Under the pieces are notes generated by a model. It was not told the DNA's origin. It worked only from the letters and a program-made list of their open reading frames with translations, and ran no database searches. This document shows positions 1 through 8,275 of a DNA stretch of 64,000 bases, piece by piece (positions within the stretch are counted from its first letter, which is position 1; each line of letters begins with the position of its first letter). A program made the translations under genes and the position numbers. The stretch is from Spiractinospora alimapuensis (GTDB taxonomy: Bacteria; Actinomycetota; Actinomycetes; Streptosporangiales; Streptosporangiaceae), in NCBI RefSeq assembly GCF_018437505.1, contig NZ_CP072467.1, forward strand, positions 2,604,001 through 2,668,000, given 5' to 3'.

Positions 1-882
1 GGCACGCACGCGGGCCTCACCGAAGGCACGGGGGAACTCCTGGCGCAGGAAGTCCACCACCCGGTCCGCCTGGACCCGGCCGTCGAGTTGTGCCTTGGCC
101 GCGCCCACGGCGTCCAGCGGGGACTCCACGTGGGTCATGTTCATCACCGCGGTGTTGCGGCCCGGGAAGAAGAAGGCCAAGCCGTCGCGGCGGATGAGCC
201 CGTAGGCGTCGGCCTTGGCGTCGATGCGGGCCACCAGCTCCTTGGGGTCCGGCTTCCACTCCTCGTCCAGGTGCTCCAGCCGGACCTGCTGCGAACCCCA
301 CACTGTGCGCTCGGGCACGCGGCAGGGGAAACCGGCCTCCCAGGCGAGAGCCGCGTCTCCGCTGGCGTCGACGAACCCCGCGGCCGTGACCCGCACCCGC
401 CCGTGCCTGGTGGCGAACCCACACTGGTGGACGCCCCCGTCGTTCACGTGCACGTCCAGAACCGACGCCCCGAGCACGACCTGGATCCCGAGCTCCCGCA
501 CCAGGTTCTCGAACCAGCGCGCCAGAACCACTTCGTCGTAGCTGACCGTCATGGTGTGGCTGCGGTTGTAGTGGATGTCGTTCGTCCGCCCGAGGTCCTC
601 GAACATGGCGTCGAAGATGCCGTGCGTCAGTTGCCGGTACTCCGGGGCGTTGCCGTAGACACCGCAGAACAGCCCGATGAGCGAGTTCACGCACTGCCCG
701 CCGAGAACGGGTTGGGCGTCCACCAGGGCCACCGAGTGGCCCAGGCGCCGCGCCTCGACGGCGGCCGACAGGCCCGCGATCCCCGCCCCGACGACGCAGA
801 CGTCCGCCGTGAGTTCCTCCGACGGCTGGTCCGCGGTTCTGCGTACGGTGCGGACGTTGAGCTCGGTGAGCTCGTGCGGCAT
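1..882 (-). CDS. FAD-dependent oxidoreductase (3' end outside window)
   Basis: Partial gene. The ATG is at 882-880 and the frame is open to base 1, so about 294 N-terminal residues are present and the stop lies outside the window. A dinucleotide-binding fold sits near residues 28-45 (VVGAGIAGLSAAVEA), followed by DAQPVLGGQC, which is typical of FAD-dependent oxidoreductases of the FAD_oxidored / fumarate-reductase-like type. The remaining residues show no substrate-defining motif that I recognise. It lies 55 bp downstream of the ABC permease on the same strand and is probably the last visible gene of the transporter operon, so it may oxidise or reduce the imported compound. The substrate is unknown. 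Confidence 0.8.
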   Translation of the reverse strand, partial: MPHELTELNVRTVRRTADQPSEELTADVCVVGAGIAGLSAAVEARRLGHSVALVDAQPVLGGQCVNSLIGLFCGVYGNAPEYRQLTHGIFDAMFEDLGRTNDIHYNRSHTMTVSYDEVVLARWFENLVRELGIQVVLGASVLDVHVNDGGVHQCGFATRHGRVRVTAAGFVDASGDAALAWEAGFPCRVPERTVWGSQQVRLEHLDEEWKPDPKELVARIDAKADAYGLIRRDGLAFFFPGRNTAVMNMTHVESPLDAVGAAKAQLDGRVQADRVVDFLRQEFPRAFGEARVRA

Positions 883-937
883 CTTCTCTCCTTGTCTGGC
901 CGCGGCGCGGCCGTGCTGCGGATGGGGACGCCCTGGC

Positions 938-1744
938 TCAGAGGCTCAGGTCGCGCTGGCTGTAGACGGACTCGTGCCACGGGATGAAGAGCCGCTTGAG
1001 TCCGCTGACGATGAAGTACAGGATCAGCCCGATCGCGGACAGCAGGATGATCACCGCGAACAGGGCGGGGGCGTCGAGGTCGTTCAGGGTGCGGACCACC
1101 AGGAAGCCGAGCCCCTCGTTTCCGCCCAGGTACTCACCGACGATCGCCCCGATGATGGCCAGGACGATGCCGACCTCCATGCCGGTGAAGACGTAGGGGA
1201 GGGTGCTCTTCATCTCCAGGTGTTTGAAGGTCTGCCAGCGGCTCGCGTTGAGGCTGCGCATGACCTCCCGGTGCCCGCTCTCCACCGAGCGCACCCCGAG
1301 CTGGGCGTTGAGCATGATGGGGAAGAACGCGAGCAGCGCCGAGATGATGATCTTGGGCGCCATGCCGAAGCCGAACCAGATCACGAACAGCGGGATCAGC
1401 GCGACCTTGGGCACGACCTGGGAGGCGACGATGAGGGGGCGGAGGCTGTTCTCGAGCCAGGGCAGTTTCCCCAGGATGGCGCCGACGGTCACGCCGACCA
1501 CCAGGGCGATCAGGAACCCGGCCAGGATCTCGGTCACGCTCGTCCCCGCGTGCCGCCACGTCTCCGGGTCCACCACGAGCTCCCCGAACGCGGCGAACAC
1601 CGTCGTGGGCGGCGGGAGAACGAGTTCCGACATGTCGTTGAACCGGACGAACAGGTCCCACGTGACGAAGAAGACCAGCAGGATCGCGGGGGTGCTGATC
1701 CAGGGCAGTAACCGTAGGGATCGGGAGCTGGCGATGATCCTCAC
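938..1744 (-). CDS. ABC transporter permease (SsuC/TauC type)
   Basis: 268-residue inner-membrane permease with several hydrophobic segments and the BPD_transp_1 EAA region (near LNASRWQTFKHLEMKSTLP). This architecture is typical of importers for sulfonates, nitrate, thiamin precursors or aromatic acids. It starts at a GTG (1744-1742) that overlaps the stop of the upstream ATPase gene by four bases (GTGA), which implies translational coupling. It belongs to an operon of binding protein, ATPase, permease and FAD oxidoreductase. Family membership is clear. The substrate cannot be read from the sequence, but the neighbouring amidohydrolases and Rieske protein favour a small carboxylated or aromatic compound over taurine. 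Confidence 0.92.
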   Translation of the reverse strand: MRIIASSRSLRLLPWISTPAILLVFFVTWDLFVRFNDMSELVLPPPTTVFAAFGELVVDPETWRHAGTSVTEILAGFLIALVVGVTVGAILGKLPWLENSLRPLIVASQVVPKVALIPLFVIWFGFGMAPKIIISALLAFFPIMLNAQLGVRSVESGHREVMRSLNASRWQTFKHLEMKSTLPYVFTGMEVGIVLAIIGAIVGEYLGGNEGLGFLVVRTLNDLDAPALFAVIILLSAIGLILYFIVSGLKRLFIPWHESVYSQRDLSL

Positions 1745-2580
1745 TCCTCTTCGTCGAGCGTGTGGCGCAGGTCGCGCACGATCGCGGCGAACTCCGGCTC
1801 GGTCTGGACGTCGATGTCGCGGGGCCTGGCGAAGCCGACGGGCGTGATGTCGCGGATGCGGCCGGGCCGTGGGGTGAGGTGGACGACGCGATCACCCAGG
1901 AACACGGCCTCGGTGATGTCGTGGGTCACGAAGACGACGGTCGCGCCGGTCGCCAGCGCGATCCGTTGCACCTCGAGGTTCATCCGTTCCCGGGTGAGGG
2001 CGTCCAGCGCTCCGAACGGCTCGTCCATGAGGAGGAGTGTTGGCCTCATGCTGAGCGCCCGCGCGATCGCGGCGCGTTGCCGCATCCCGCCGGAGAGCTC
2101 CCGGGGGTAGGACCGCTCGAATCCGGACAGCCCCACGAGGATCGCGAGTTCCTCTGCTCGCTCCCGCTGCTCCTTCCTGCTGTATCCACGCAGCGTGAGC
2201 GGGAGGGCGATGTTCTCCTCGACCGAGTACCAGGGGAAGAGGTTGGGGTCCTGGAACACGACGCCCAACTGGGCGATCACCGACGAGTCGACGCGTGTCC
2301 CCCGCCAGAGCGGCTGGTCCTCGACCAGGACCTCTCCCGTTGTCGGGCTGGTCAGGCCGGCCATGATGCGCAGGAGGGTGGTCTTTCCGCACCCGGAGCG
2401 CCCGATCAGTGAGACGAACTCGCCGTCGGCGATCCGTAGGTGGATGTCGTGGAGCGCGTCGGTGTGCGCTCGCCTGCTGTGGAAGCGTTTACCGACGCCG
2501 ACGAGCTCCAGCTTGGTGGCGTCCGGCGGAGACGGGGATGTCGGACGGGGTTCTCCCACTGAGGGGCTGCTCATGGACAT
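1741..2580 (-). CDS. ABC transporter ATP-binding protein (SsuB/TauB type)
   Basis: 279-residue cytoplasmic ATPase that energises the permease downstream. Visible in order: Walker A GRSGCGKTT, Q-loop VVFQDPNLFPWYS, signature LSGGMRQRAAIARA, Walker B LLLMDEPFGALDA and an H-loop in VVFVTHDITEA. The layout matches the nitrate/sulfonate/taurine subfamily. The N-terminal 30 residues before the ABC fold are low-complexity and Pro/Ser-rich. Its stop overlaps the permease start, and the binding-protein gene ends 22 bp upstream. Confidence 0.95.
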   Translation of the reverse strand: MSMSSPSVGEPRPTSPSPPDATKLELVGVGKRFHSRRAHTDALHDIHLRIADGEFVSLIGRSGCGKTTLLRIMAGLTSPTTGEVLVEDQPLWRGTRVDSSVIAQLGVVFQDPNLFPWYSVEENIALPLTLRGYSRKEQRERAEELAILVGLSGFERSYPRELSGGMRQRAAIARALSMRPTLLLMDEPFGALDALTRERMNLEVQRIALATGATVVFVTHDITEAVFLGDRVVHLTPRPGRIRDITPVGFARPRDIDVQTEPEFAAIVRDLRHTLDEEE

Positions 2581-2602
2581 CGGGCTCCTCTGGAGATTGG
2601 TG

Positions 2603-3655
2603 TCAGGCCCCGGGCAGCAGACTGTTGTCGAACCAGGCCGACGCGTCCCCGTCGGGGCTGGCGAGGCCGGCGGCGACGAGCTCCTCGTATCCCGAGACCC
2701 ACGCCTCGTCGTGGGTGACCAGCAGCGGGGCGTCGGCGTCCCCGCCCGACCACAGGTCCCGCAGTTCCGTGAGGGCCTGGCGTGCGATCTCGTCGTCGTC
2801 CAGGGCCGTGAAGGAGTTCTCGCCGCGCAGGGTCTCCAGAGTTTCGTCCAACGACTCGTCGGCGACGACCGACGCGAGTGCGTCGTGGATGGCCCTCATG
2901 AACGCCTCGAGCACCTCCGCGTTGTCCTGCAGGTCGTCCTCCGTGGTCACATAGACCTGGGAGTCGGACGCGACCAACGTGGCGGGATCGAAGACCGCCG
3001 CGTCCTCGTTCTGCGCCACCACGGTGTGGGCGGTGTCGATGCTGACGACGTAGCCGGCCAGCTCCCCCTGCTGCACGAGGTTGAACGTTCCGGGTGTCAG
3101 GCCCACGACCTGTTTCGCGGTCTGGTCGGGGTCGAGTCCGGCGTTGGCGAGGACCAGGGAGACCACCAGGTCGCTCGTACCGCCTTCGGACGGGACACCG
3201 ATCGTCTGGTCGAGGAAGTCCTCGGGGGTCTCCAGGCTGAGGTTCTCGGTGCTGTAGACGACCCGTTGGGACGTGCCGCGGGTCAACGAACCGACGCAGA
3301 CCAACGGCTGGTCGGAGTCCGCGACGGTGGTCATCAAGTCGATCTGGCCGATCCTGGTGATCGGTCCGAGCCCCGAGATCAAGGTCTGCATCGCCTGGGG
3401 CGAGCCCTGCACCTCCTGGAGCTCCACGTCGAGGCCGTGTTCCGCGAAGTGTCCGCCGGCGAGGGCGAGCAGCTCCGGCGTCATCGACAGGGTCTCCAGC
3501 GGCAGGTAGCTGAGGAAGGTGGTTGCGTCTCCCCCACCCCGGGAGCCACAGGCGGACAGCAGGCCGGGGCCGGCGATGGCCGCGGCCGCGGCGAGCGAGG
3601 AGCGGGCCAGGAAGGCTCGGCGGCTGACAGGTGACGACGATCGGACAGGCACCAT
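2603..3655 (-). CDS. ABC substrate-binding lipoprotein (NMT1/SsuA-like)
   Basis: 350-residue exported solute-binding protein. The N-terminus carries a twin-arginine-like segment (SRRAFLARS, residues 11-19), a hydrophobic stretch, and a lipobox ending at Cys36 (GLLSAC), so it should be a membrane-anchored lipoprotein exported by Tat or Sec. The mature part fits the NMT1/THI5-like periplasmic-binding fold that pairs with SsuBC-type importers. It is the first gene of the transport operon. A TTCCG-N5-CGGAA palindrome lies about 90 bp upstream of its start and is the likely IclR operator. Confidence 0.9.
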   Translation of the reverse strand: MVPVRSSSPVSRRAFLARSSLAAAAAIAGPGLLSACGSRGGGDATTFLSYLPLETLSMTPELLALAGGHFAEHGLDVELQEVQGSPQAMQTLISGLGPITRIGQIDLMTTVADSDQPLVCVGSLTRGTSQRVVYSTENLSLETPEDFLDQTIGVPSEGGTSDLVVSLVLANAGLDPDQTAKQVVGLTPGTFNLVQQGELAGYVVSIDTAHTVVAQNEDAAVFDPATLVASDSQVYVTTEDDLQDNAEVLEAFMRAIHDALASVVADESLDETLETLRGENSFTALDDDEIARQALTELRDLWSGGDADAPLLVTHDEAWVSGYEELVAAGLASPDGDASAWFDNSLLPGA

Positions 3656-3743
3656 CGGTCCCCTCTTTCCCTATTGCCGAAGCAGGGGTTGCGACCGGCT
3701 CGAGAAAGAATCACCTCGGGGAAGATCGACCGGCTACCCGCGT

Positions 3744-3758
3744 TTCCGGAGAACGGAA
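3744..3758. promoter_or_regulatory. Candidate IclR operator of the ABC operon
   Basis: Perfect palindrome TTCCG-GAGAA-CGGAA directly after the iclR stop and upstream of the binding-protein gene. The arms and spacing are identical to the site at 7450-7464 before the Rieske/amidohydrolase operon. IclR-family proteins commonly bind TTCC/GGAA-armed palindromes. Assignment to the adjacent regulator is inference. Confidence 0.6.
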
Positions 3759-3761
3759 GAC

Positions 3762-4523
3762 TCATACATCCGGTTCGGGATCCTTCTGTAGCTTCCGGGA
3801 GATGCCGCGCGTGGTGACCTGCACGAGGTAGGCGAGGCTGGGGCCGTAGGGCTCGGTGTGCGGGATGATCAGGGACAACGCCGCGACAACCTCCCGATCG
3901 GCGTCATGGATGGGCGCCGCGATTGACGCGAACGCCGGGTTGATCTGGCGGTCACTGACCGCGTATCCGGACCGGCGCACCTCGGCGAGCACGTGCCGCA
4001 GTTCCCGCGAACTCGAGTAGGTATGTGGTGTGTAGGACTCCAGCGGGCCGCCGAGGACCTCTTCCTGTACCTCGACCGGCGCGTGCGCGAGGAGCACGAG
4101 GCCCACGGCGGTCGCGTGCAGGGGATAGCGACCGCCCACGCGCGGCCCCGAGGAGGCCGAGTCCGGGGTGACGAAGCGTTCGACGAAGATGACCTCGTTC
4201 CCCTCCCGAACGGCGAGGTGAACGCCCCGGTGGGTCGTCTCGTACAGATCCTGCATGAAGGGCAGGGCCGTGCGTTGGAGTCCGACGGACCGCGGTGCGT
4301 GCGCGGCGACCTCCCACAGGCGCAGTCCAATGCGGTACCGGCCCTCGTGGTCGCGTTCGAGGGCGCCCCACTCGTGCAGCTCGTTCACGATCCGGTGCGT
4401 GGTCGTGAGGGGGATGCCCGAACGTCGACCGATCTCGGAGAGGGTCAGTGGACCGCCCGAGTTCTGGAAGGAAGCGAGGATCCGCAGCGCGCGTTCGAGC
4501 ACGGACCGCCGCTCACTGGCCAT
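3762..4523 (-). CDS. IclR-family transcriptional regulator
   Basis: 253-residue regulator starting MASERRSVLERALRIL. An N-terminal winged helix-turn-helix (residues about 10-65, LTLSEIGRRSGIPLTTTHRI) is followed by the GAF-like effector domain, with the family signature in the C-terminal half (PIHDADREVVAALSLI). I chose the ATG at 4523-4521. The longer open frame to 4613 reads through a palindrome and lacks family sequence. TACACT stands six bases before this ATG, so the transcript may be leaderless. It sits between two operons on the same strand that share a TTCCG-N5-CGGAA palindrome, and it probably controls both in response to the pathway substrate. Confidence 0.93.
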   Translation of the reverse strand: MASERRSVLERALRILASFQNSGGPLTLSEIGRRSGIPLTTTHRIVNELHEWGALERDHEGRYRIGLRLWEVAAHAPRSVGLQRTALPFMQDLYETTHRGVHLAVREGNEVIFVERFVTPDSASSGPRVGGRYPLHATAVGLVLLAHAPVEVQEEVLGGPLESYTPHTYSSSRELRHVLAEVRRSGYAVSDRQINPAFASIAAPIHDADREVVAALSLIIPHTEPYGPSLAYLVQVTTRGISRKLQKDPEPDV

Positions 4524-4550
4524 TGGTGCAGTGTAGTTCGGCGCTTGGCG

Positions 4551-4576
4551 CCCATCGTGACCCGGGTCACGATGGG
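4551..4576. promoter_or_regulatory. Perfect 26-bp palindrome upstream of iclR
   Basis: Two perfect 13-base arms (CCCATCGTGACCC and its complement) with no loop, between the amidohydrolase stop and the iclR start. No T-run follows, so an operator for autoregulation of iclR or a terminator for the upstream operon are both possible. The spacing (28 bp before the iclR ATG) favours an operator. Confidence 0.5.
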
Positions 4577-4628
4577 CACCGGCGTGGCCGCACCTCCGGT
4601 GTAGGGACGGCACGCTCCCGTCGCGCGG

Positions 4629-5678
4629 TCAGGAGGTCAGGTCGTACAGCGCCGCCGCGTTGGTGTGGTTGACCGCGGCCGAGGTCGGGGCGTCGAGCGC
4701 GGCGTGGAGTCGTTGGGCTCCCTCCCCGTGGTCGTGGGGGTGGTCGCTGGCGTGCATGAGGAGCTTGTCCGGACGGAGCATGGCCAGGACCTCGGCACAC
4801 TGCCGTTCGTCTGCGGGGAGCTGGGCCGGCTGGGTGGTGAGGCGGAAGTGCCGGTAGAAGTACTCCGAGGGCGACTCCCGCACCCAGGGCACCTCCCGCC
4901 AGATCCCCTTCCACTCCTTGTCGAACCGCCAAAAGAGGGACGGGACCCAGGTGAACCCACACTCGGCCAGGCAGACCCGCAGGTCGGGGAGAGACTCGAA
5001 GACACCCTCGGCGATGAGGCTGACCACCTGGCCCTGCACGACTTGGGAGTTGCTGAGGTAGTCCTCCAGGTAGGTGTGGGTGGAGCCGTGGAACGTCGGC
5101 CCGCTGGCCACGCGTCCCCAGGCGTGCAGGCCGAGGACGAGGCCGTGTGAGCTCGCGGCCTCCAACAGCGGACGGAAACGCGGGTGACCGTAGCGCACGT
5201 CCTGCCCACGGACGGGTAGCAGCACCTGGGTGAACCGGCGGTCCGTACCGAGCCGTTCGATCTCCGCGACCGCGGCCGTGACGTCCTGGGTTGGCACCAC
5301 GATGCTGGCGCGCAGCCGGGAGTCCCGCTCCAGCCACTCCGCGACGAGCCAGTCGTTGATCGCGCGGCACAGTGCGGTCTCGAAGTAGGGGTTGCGGTTC
5401 GCCGTGAATGCCGTGACGCAGTTGAGGATCGCGTGGGTGAGGTCGGACCCGTCCAGCAGTTGTCGACGGAGGACGTCGACGGTGTCCGGCGGAACTGTAC
5501 CCAGGTCTCGTGCCCGCTGGGTGGAGGTGGTCGGAGCCGCCGGAGGGTAGGGAGCCCCGACCGCCGGGGAGAGGGTGACGGTGGCGTCGTCGATGTAGTC
5601 GCGCCAATAGGCGTCGAGGTAGGGACTCAACGCCTCCCAGGAGGCGGGGGCACAGTGCACGTCAGTGTCGATCCTCAT
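4629..5678 (-). CDS. Amidohydrolase-2 family protein A
   Basis: 349-residue TIM-barrel metal-dependent hydrolase or decarboxylase of the amidohydrolase-2 (ACMSD / gamma-resorcylate decarboxylase) group. Metal-site elements are visible: RIDTDVH at the N-terminus, LGLHAWG (His) near the middle and HASDHPHDHG towards the C-terminus, where the usual GSDYPH is altered. Members of this group remove CO2 from aromatic acids or hydrolyse C-C/C-N bonds without oxygen. It is the last gene of a coupled operon, and its ATG overlaps the preceding stop by four bases. It is clearly related to the next gene but diverged, so the two may form a heteromer or do consecutive steps. Confidence 0.88.
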   Translation of the reverse strand: MRIDTDVHCAPASWEALSPYLDAYWRDYIDDATVTLSPAVGAPYPPAAPTTSTQRARDLGTVPPDTVDVLRRQLLDGSDLTHAILNCVTAFTANRNPYFETALCRAINDWLVAEWLERDSRLRASIVVPTQDVTAAVAEIERLGTDRRFTQVLLPVRGQDVRYGHPRFRPLLEAASSHGLVLGLHAWGRVASGPTFHGSTHTYLEDYLSNSQVVQGQVVSLIAEGVFESLPDLRVCLAECGFTWVPSLFWRFDKEWKGIWREVPWVRESPSEYFYRHFRLTTQPAQLPADERQCAEVLAMLRPDKLLMHASDHPHDHGEGAQRLHAALDAPTSAAVNHTNAAALYDLTS

Positions 5679-6775
5679 GCCGCCGGCCCTTCCAACCGGT
5701 AGCCCCGGTGCGCGTTCTCACCCAGCATCGCCGTACGCATCGCCTTGGGCAGCGACCGCAGGGCCATGGTGGGCGAATCGAAGTCCCAGTGCGGGTAGTC
5801 GGAGGCGAACATGATGCGCTCGGTCATCCCGGTGTGCTCCAGGGCCTGCAGGAGCTGCACGTTGTCCTCGGGCTCCTCGATCGGCTGGGTCGTGAACCAG
5901 AAGTGCTCACGGAAGTACTCCGAGGGTTCGCGGCGCAACCAGGGAACGTCCCGGCGCAGCCGCGCCGCGGCGTCATCCATCGCCCACATCTGCGGGGCCG
6001 CCCAGGAGATGCCGCCTTCGACGAGAACGACCTGTAGTTCGGGGAATCGTTCGAACACGCCCTCGAGGATCATGTCGCAGGCGGTGAGGGCCATCGAATT
6101 GCCGTACCAGGCGTGCTGCTCCAGGTAGAAGGAGGGCCACCCGTCCGAGCGGTGGTTCTCGATCCCGCCGAGGTGCACACCGACCGGGAGGCCGGCGTCC
6201 ACGGCGGCGGCGTAGATCGGGTCGTACTTCCGGTTGCCGAGCATCGCCTCCGCGCCGGAGGGCAGGAGCACCTGCACGAACCTCGGGTCGCCAGCCCTGC
6301 GGCGCACCTCCCGGACCGCGAGTTCCGGTGACTCGTGGGGAACACAGATCGAGGCACGCAGACGGGGCTCGCGGTCGAGCCACTCATCGACGAGCCACTC
6401 GTTCAGCGCGTGACACAACGCGTCGGCGAACTCGGGGTACTCGGCCCCGAAGGTGTGGGCCTGCAACGGGATGAGGATCCCGTGGTCAACGGAGTACAGG
6501 TCCAGGAGTTGCCGCTGGACCAGCCCCAGGTCGCTGCCGGGGATCCCGTCGGCGGGCCAGGAGTCCCGTCGCATGCCGCCGTTGCGAACCCGCGGATAGA
6601 CCAGAGGTGGCGCGGGGACCCGGTTGCCCTGGTTCTCGTACCGTTCGCGCCACGGACTCGCGAGCCTGGGTGCGATGTGGCGCGGCAGGGCCGCGGGGTG
6701 GATGTCGGCGTCGACGACGGTCGTCGCCTGTTTGCGGGACGTGTCGGGTGTCGTGTTGGGGGCGGTCAGCGTCAT
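5675..6775 (-). CDS. Amidohydrolase-2 family protein B
   Basis: 366 residues, paralogous to the following gene. After a 20-residue leader it shows VVDADIHPA (metal ligands), VGVHLGG (His) in the middle and a canonical FASDYPHWDFD near residue 325, so the catalytic Asp is kept. The family acts on carboxylated aromatic or related substrates. It is coupled by four-base overlaps to the Rieske gene upstream and to amidohydrolase A downstream, so all three are expected to be made together. The substrate is unknown. Confidence 0.9.
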   Translation of the reverse strand: MTLTAPNTTPDTSRKQATTVVDADIHPAALPRHIAPRLASPWRERYENQGNRVPAPPLVYPRVRNGGMRRDSWPADGIPGSDLGLVQRQLLDLYSVDHGILIPLQAHTFGAEYPEFADALCHALNEWLVDEWLDREPRLRASICVPHESPELAVREVRRRAGDPRFVQVLLPSGAEAMLGNRKYDPIYAAAVDAGLPVGVHLGGIENHRSDGWPSFYLEQHAWYGNSMALTACDMILEGVFERFPELQVVLVEGGISWAAPQMWAMDDAAARLRRDVPWLRREPSEYFREHFWFTTQPIEEPEDNVQLLQALEHTGMTERIMFASDYPHWDFDSPTMALRSLPKAMRTAMLGENAHRGYRLEGPAA

Positions 6776-7272
6776 GACCTGTCACCTGTCCTCTCCGTCG
6801 CGTCGACGTCCCCGGGGCCGGCGTTGGTCGTGGTGTCCACGATCACGTAGTCGTCCTCGACCCGTACCGGATAGGTCTCGGCCACGTACGGCCCGGGGGT
6901 GCGGCCCGGCACGCGAAGGTCGAGGTCCTGGTCAAGGGTCTCTCCGGAGGCGACGGAGACCTGGTAGCTACGCGCGGGTGGCTCCGTCGGCCCGAGGAAG
7001 GACCGTCCGGTGGCCAGTTCGTACTCCCAGCCGTGCCAGGGACAGGCCAACATCACGTGTTCCTCCCCGGTTCGCGCGCTCCCCGGCCCGTCGGAGTGCG
7101 TCCACGGGGCGGTGCGGCCCGCGCAGAGGGGGCCGCCCTGGTGGGGGCAGTGGTTGCTGATCGCGTAGAACCGGTCGCCGACACGGAACACCCCGATCGA
7201 GCGGCGCCCGACGTCGACGACGCGCCTTCCTCCAGGTTCGAACTCGTCAACTCGACCAACGACAATCCGCAT
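6772..7272 (-). CDS. Rieske [2Fe-2S] protein
   Basis: 166-residue soluble Rieske protein. The cluster ligands are NHCPHQGG (near residue 40) and CPWHGWEYELATG (near residue 75). It is too short for an oxygenase alpha subunit and fits a ferredoxin-like electron carrier. I chose the ATG at 7272 because GAGGA lies seven bases before it; a GTG at 7290 would place that SD inside the gene. It is the first gene of an operon with two amidohydrolases. A Rieske carrier implies a redox step, possibly together with the FAD oxidoreductase at the left edge. No oxygenase is visible in the window. Confidence 0.92.
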   Translation of the reverse strand: MRIVVGRVDEFEPGGRRVVDVGRRSIGVFRVGDRFYAISNHCPHQGGPLCAGRTAPWTHSDGPGSARTGEEHVMLACPWHGWEYELATGRSFLGPTEPPARSYQVSVASGETLDQDLDLRVPGRTPGPYVAETYPVRVEDDYVIVDTTTNAGPGDVDATERTGDRS

Positions 7273-7333
7273 CAGCCGTTCCTCACCCACTGCCCAGCGC
7301 AGTGCGTTGACTCGGGCATTGCTCGCAGGGGTC

Positions 7334-7359
7334 GGTGACGTCGCGGGCGTGACGTCACC
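7334..7359. promoter_or_regulatory. Inverted repeat in the Rieske operon leader
   Basis: Arms GGTGACGTC and GACGTCACC, perfect over 9 bp with an 8-bp spacer, between the TTCCG palindrome and the Rieske start. It could be a second operator. No regulator is assigned. Confidence 0.4.
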
Positions 7360-7449
7360 AGGCCCGCGGTTCCTGTCCTGTCGCGGTCGGGGACGTCCAC
7401 GACCGGCGCCGCCAGGATGACGTGTGGCTGGGGGCCTGCCTACCCGGAT

Positions 7450-7464
7450 TTCCGAATATCGGAA
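7450..7464. promoter_or_regulatory. Candidate IclR operator of the Rieske operon
   Basis: TTCCG-AATAT-CGGAA, the same arms and spacing as the site at 3744-3758. It lies about 178 bp upstream of the Rieske ATG, in the 211-bp gap after the alpha/beta hydrolase gene. Confidence 0.6.
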
Positions 7465-7483
7465 GGGCTCCCCGGGGCTCGGG

Positions 7484-8164
7484 TCAGAAGCAGAGGTCGT
7501 TGATCACGGCGGCGGTGGTGTCGGGGGCGGCGGTGTAGAAGTTGTGTCCGCCGGTGACGGGAACGGGTTCCACGCCTAGTCGGTCGTGTGCTGCCCGGGT
7601 CATCCAATCGGGTCGAAGCGCGCGGTCCTCGGTGGGGAGGACGTAGGTGGAGGGGAGACGCGCGGGGTCCTCCGCCGGGGTCTCGGCGTAGATCTCGGAG
7701 AGGTCGCACAGCGCCACCGTCGTGAGGGCCTGGCGCAGTGTGGCCAGGTCGGCGTCGTGGAACAGGAAGTACGCGGCCACCACGGGATCGTCGGCCGGGT
7801 TCTCCCCCAGCCACTCCGGACTGAACATGTCATGGGGATCCTGCTGGAGTTCGGCGAGCAGGCTGCGCTGGCCGTGGAAGTCGGCGACGGTGGCCGCCAG
7901 CCACACCTGGTGCCGCGCGCCGACGCGGCGGGCGATCGCGGGCAGCAGCAGCCCCGACGCCGAGTGCGCCGCGACCACGGGGTCCCGTAGGTCGTCAGGA
8001 AGCTGCCGCGCGACCAGCGCCGCGTAGCCGGCCGCGCTGGACGCGCCACCCGAGGGAACGTCGACCGCCGACGCGCGGTGGCCGCGCTCCGCGAACGCCT
8101 CGACCAGGCCGGTGAAGCCTTCCGCGGTCTGGGTCGTTCCGTGGACAAGGACGATGTCTCCCAC
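7484..8164 (-). CDS. Alpha/beta hydrolase
   Basis: 226-residue alpha/beta hydrolase fold. The oxyanion strand is IVLVHGTTQ at the N-terminus. The nucleophile elbow is AAHSASG, with Ala in place of the first Gly, and the late catalytic His is in VTGGHNFYTAAP. No signal peptide, so it is probably cytoplasmic. The GTG at 8164 is preceded by a strong AGGAGG. It resembles esterase or EstA-like hydrolases of unknown substrate. It is transcribed towards the Rieske operon but separated from it by an operator-bearing gap, so membership of that pathway is uncertain. Confidence 0.85.
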   Translation of the reverse strand: MGDIVLVHGTTQTAEGFTGLVEAFAERGHRASAVDVPSGGASSAAGYAALVARQLPDDLRDPVVAAHSASGLLLPAIARRVGARHQVWLAATVADFHGQRSLLAELQQDPHDMFSPEWLGENPADDPVVAAYFLFHDADLATLRQALTTVALCDLSEIYAETPAEDPARLPSTYVLPTEDRALRPDWMTRAAHDRLGVEPVPVTGGHNFYTAAPDTTAAVINDLCF

Positions 8165-8275
8165 ACCATCTCCTCCTCAGTCGGACACTCACGCACCGTG
8201 CGCGCGGACGTCAAGCACCCACGACCCAGACAGGGAGAACCGCCGATCAGGAGGAGGACAGGTGCGAGCCACGGG

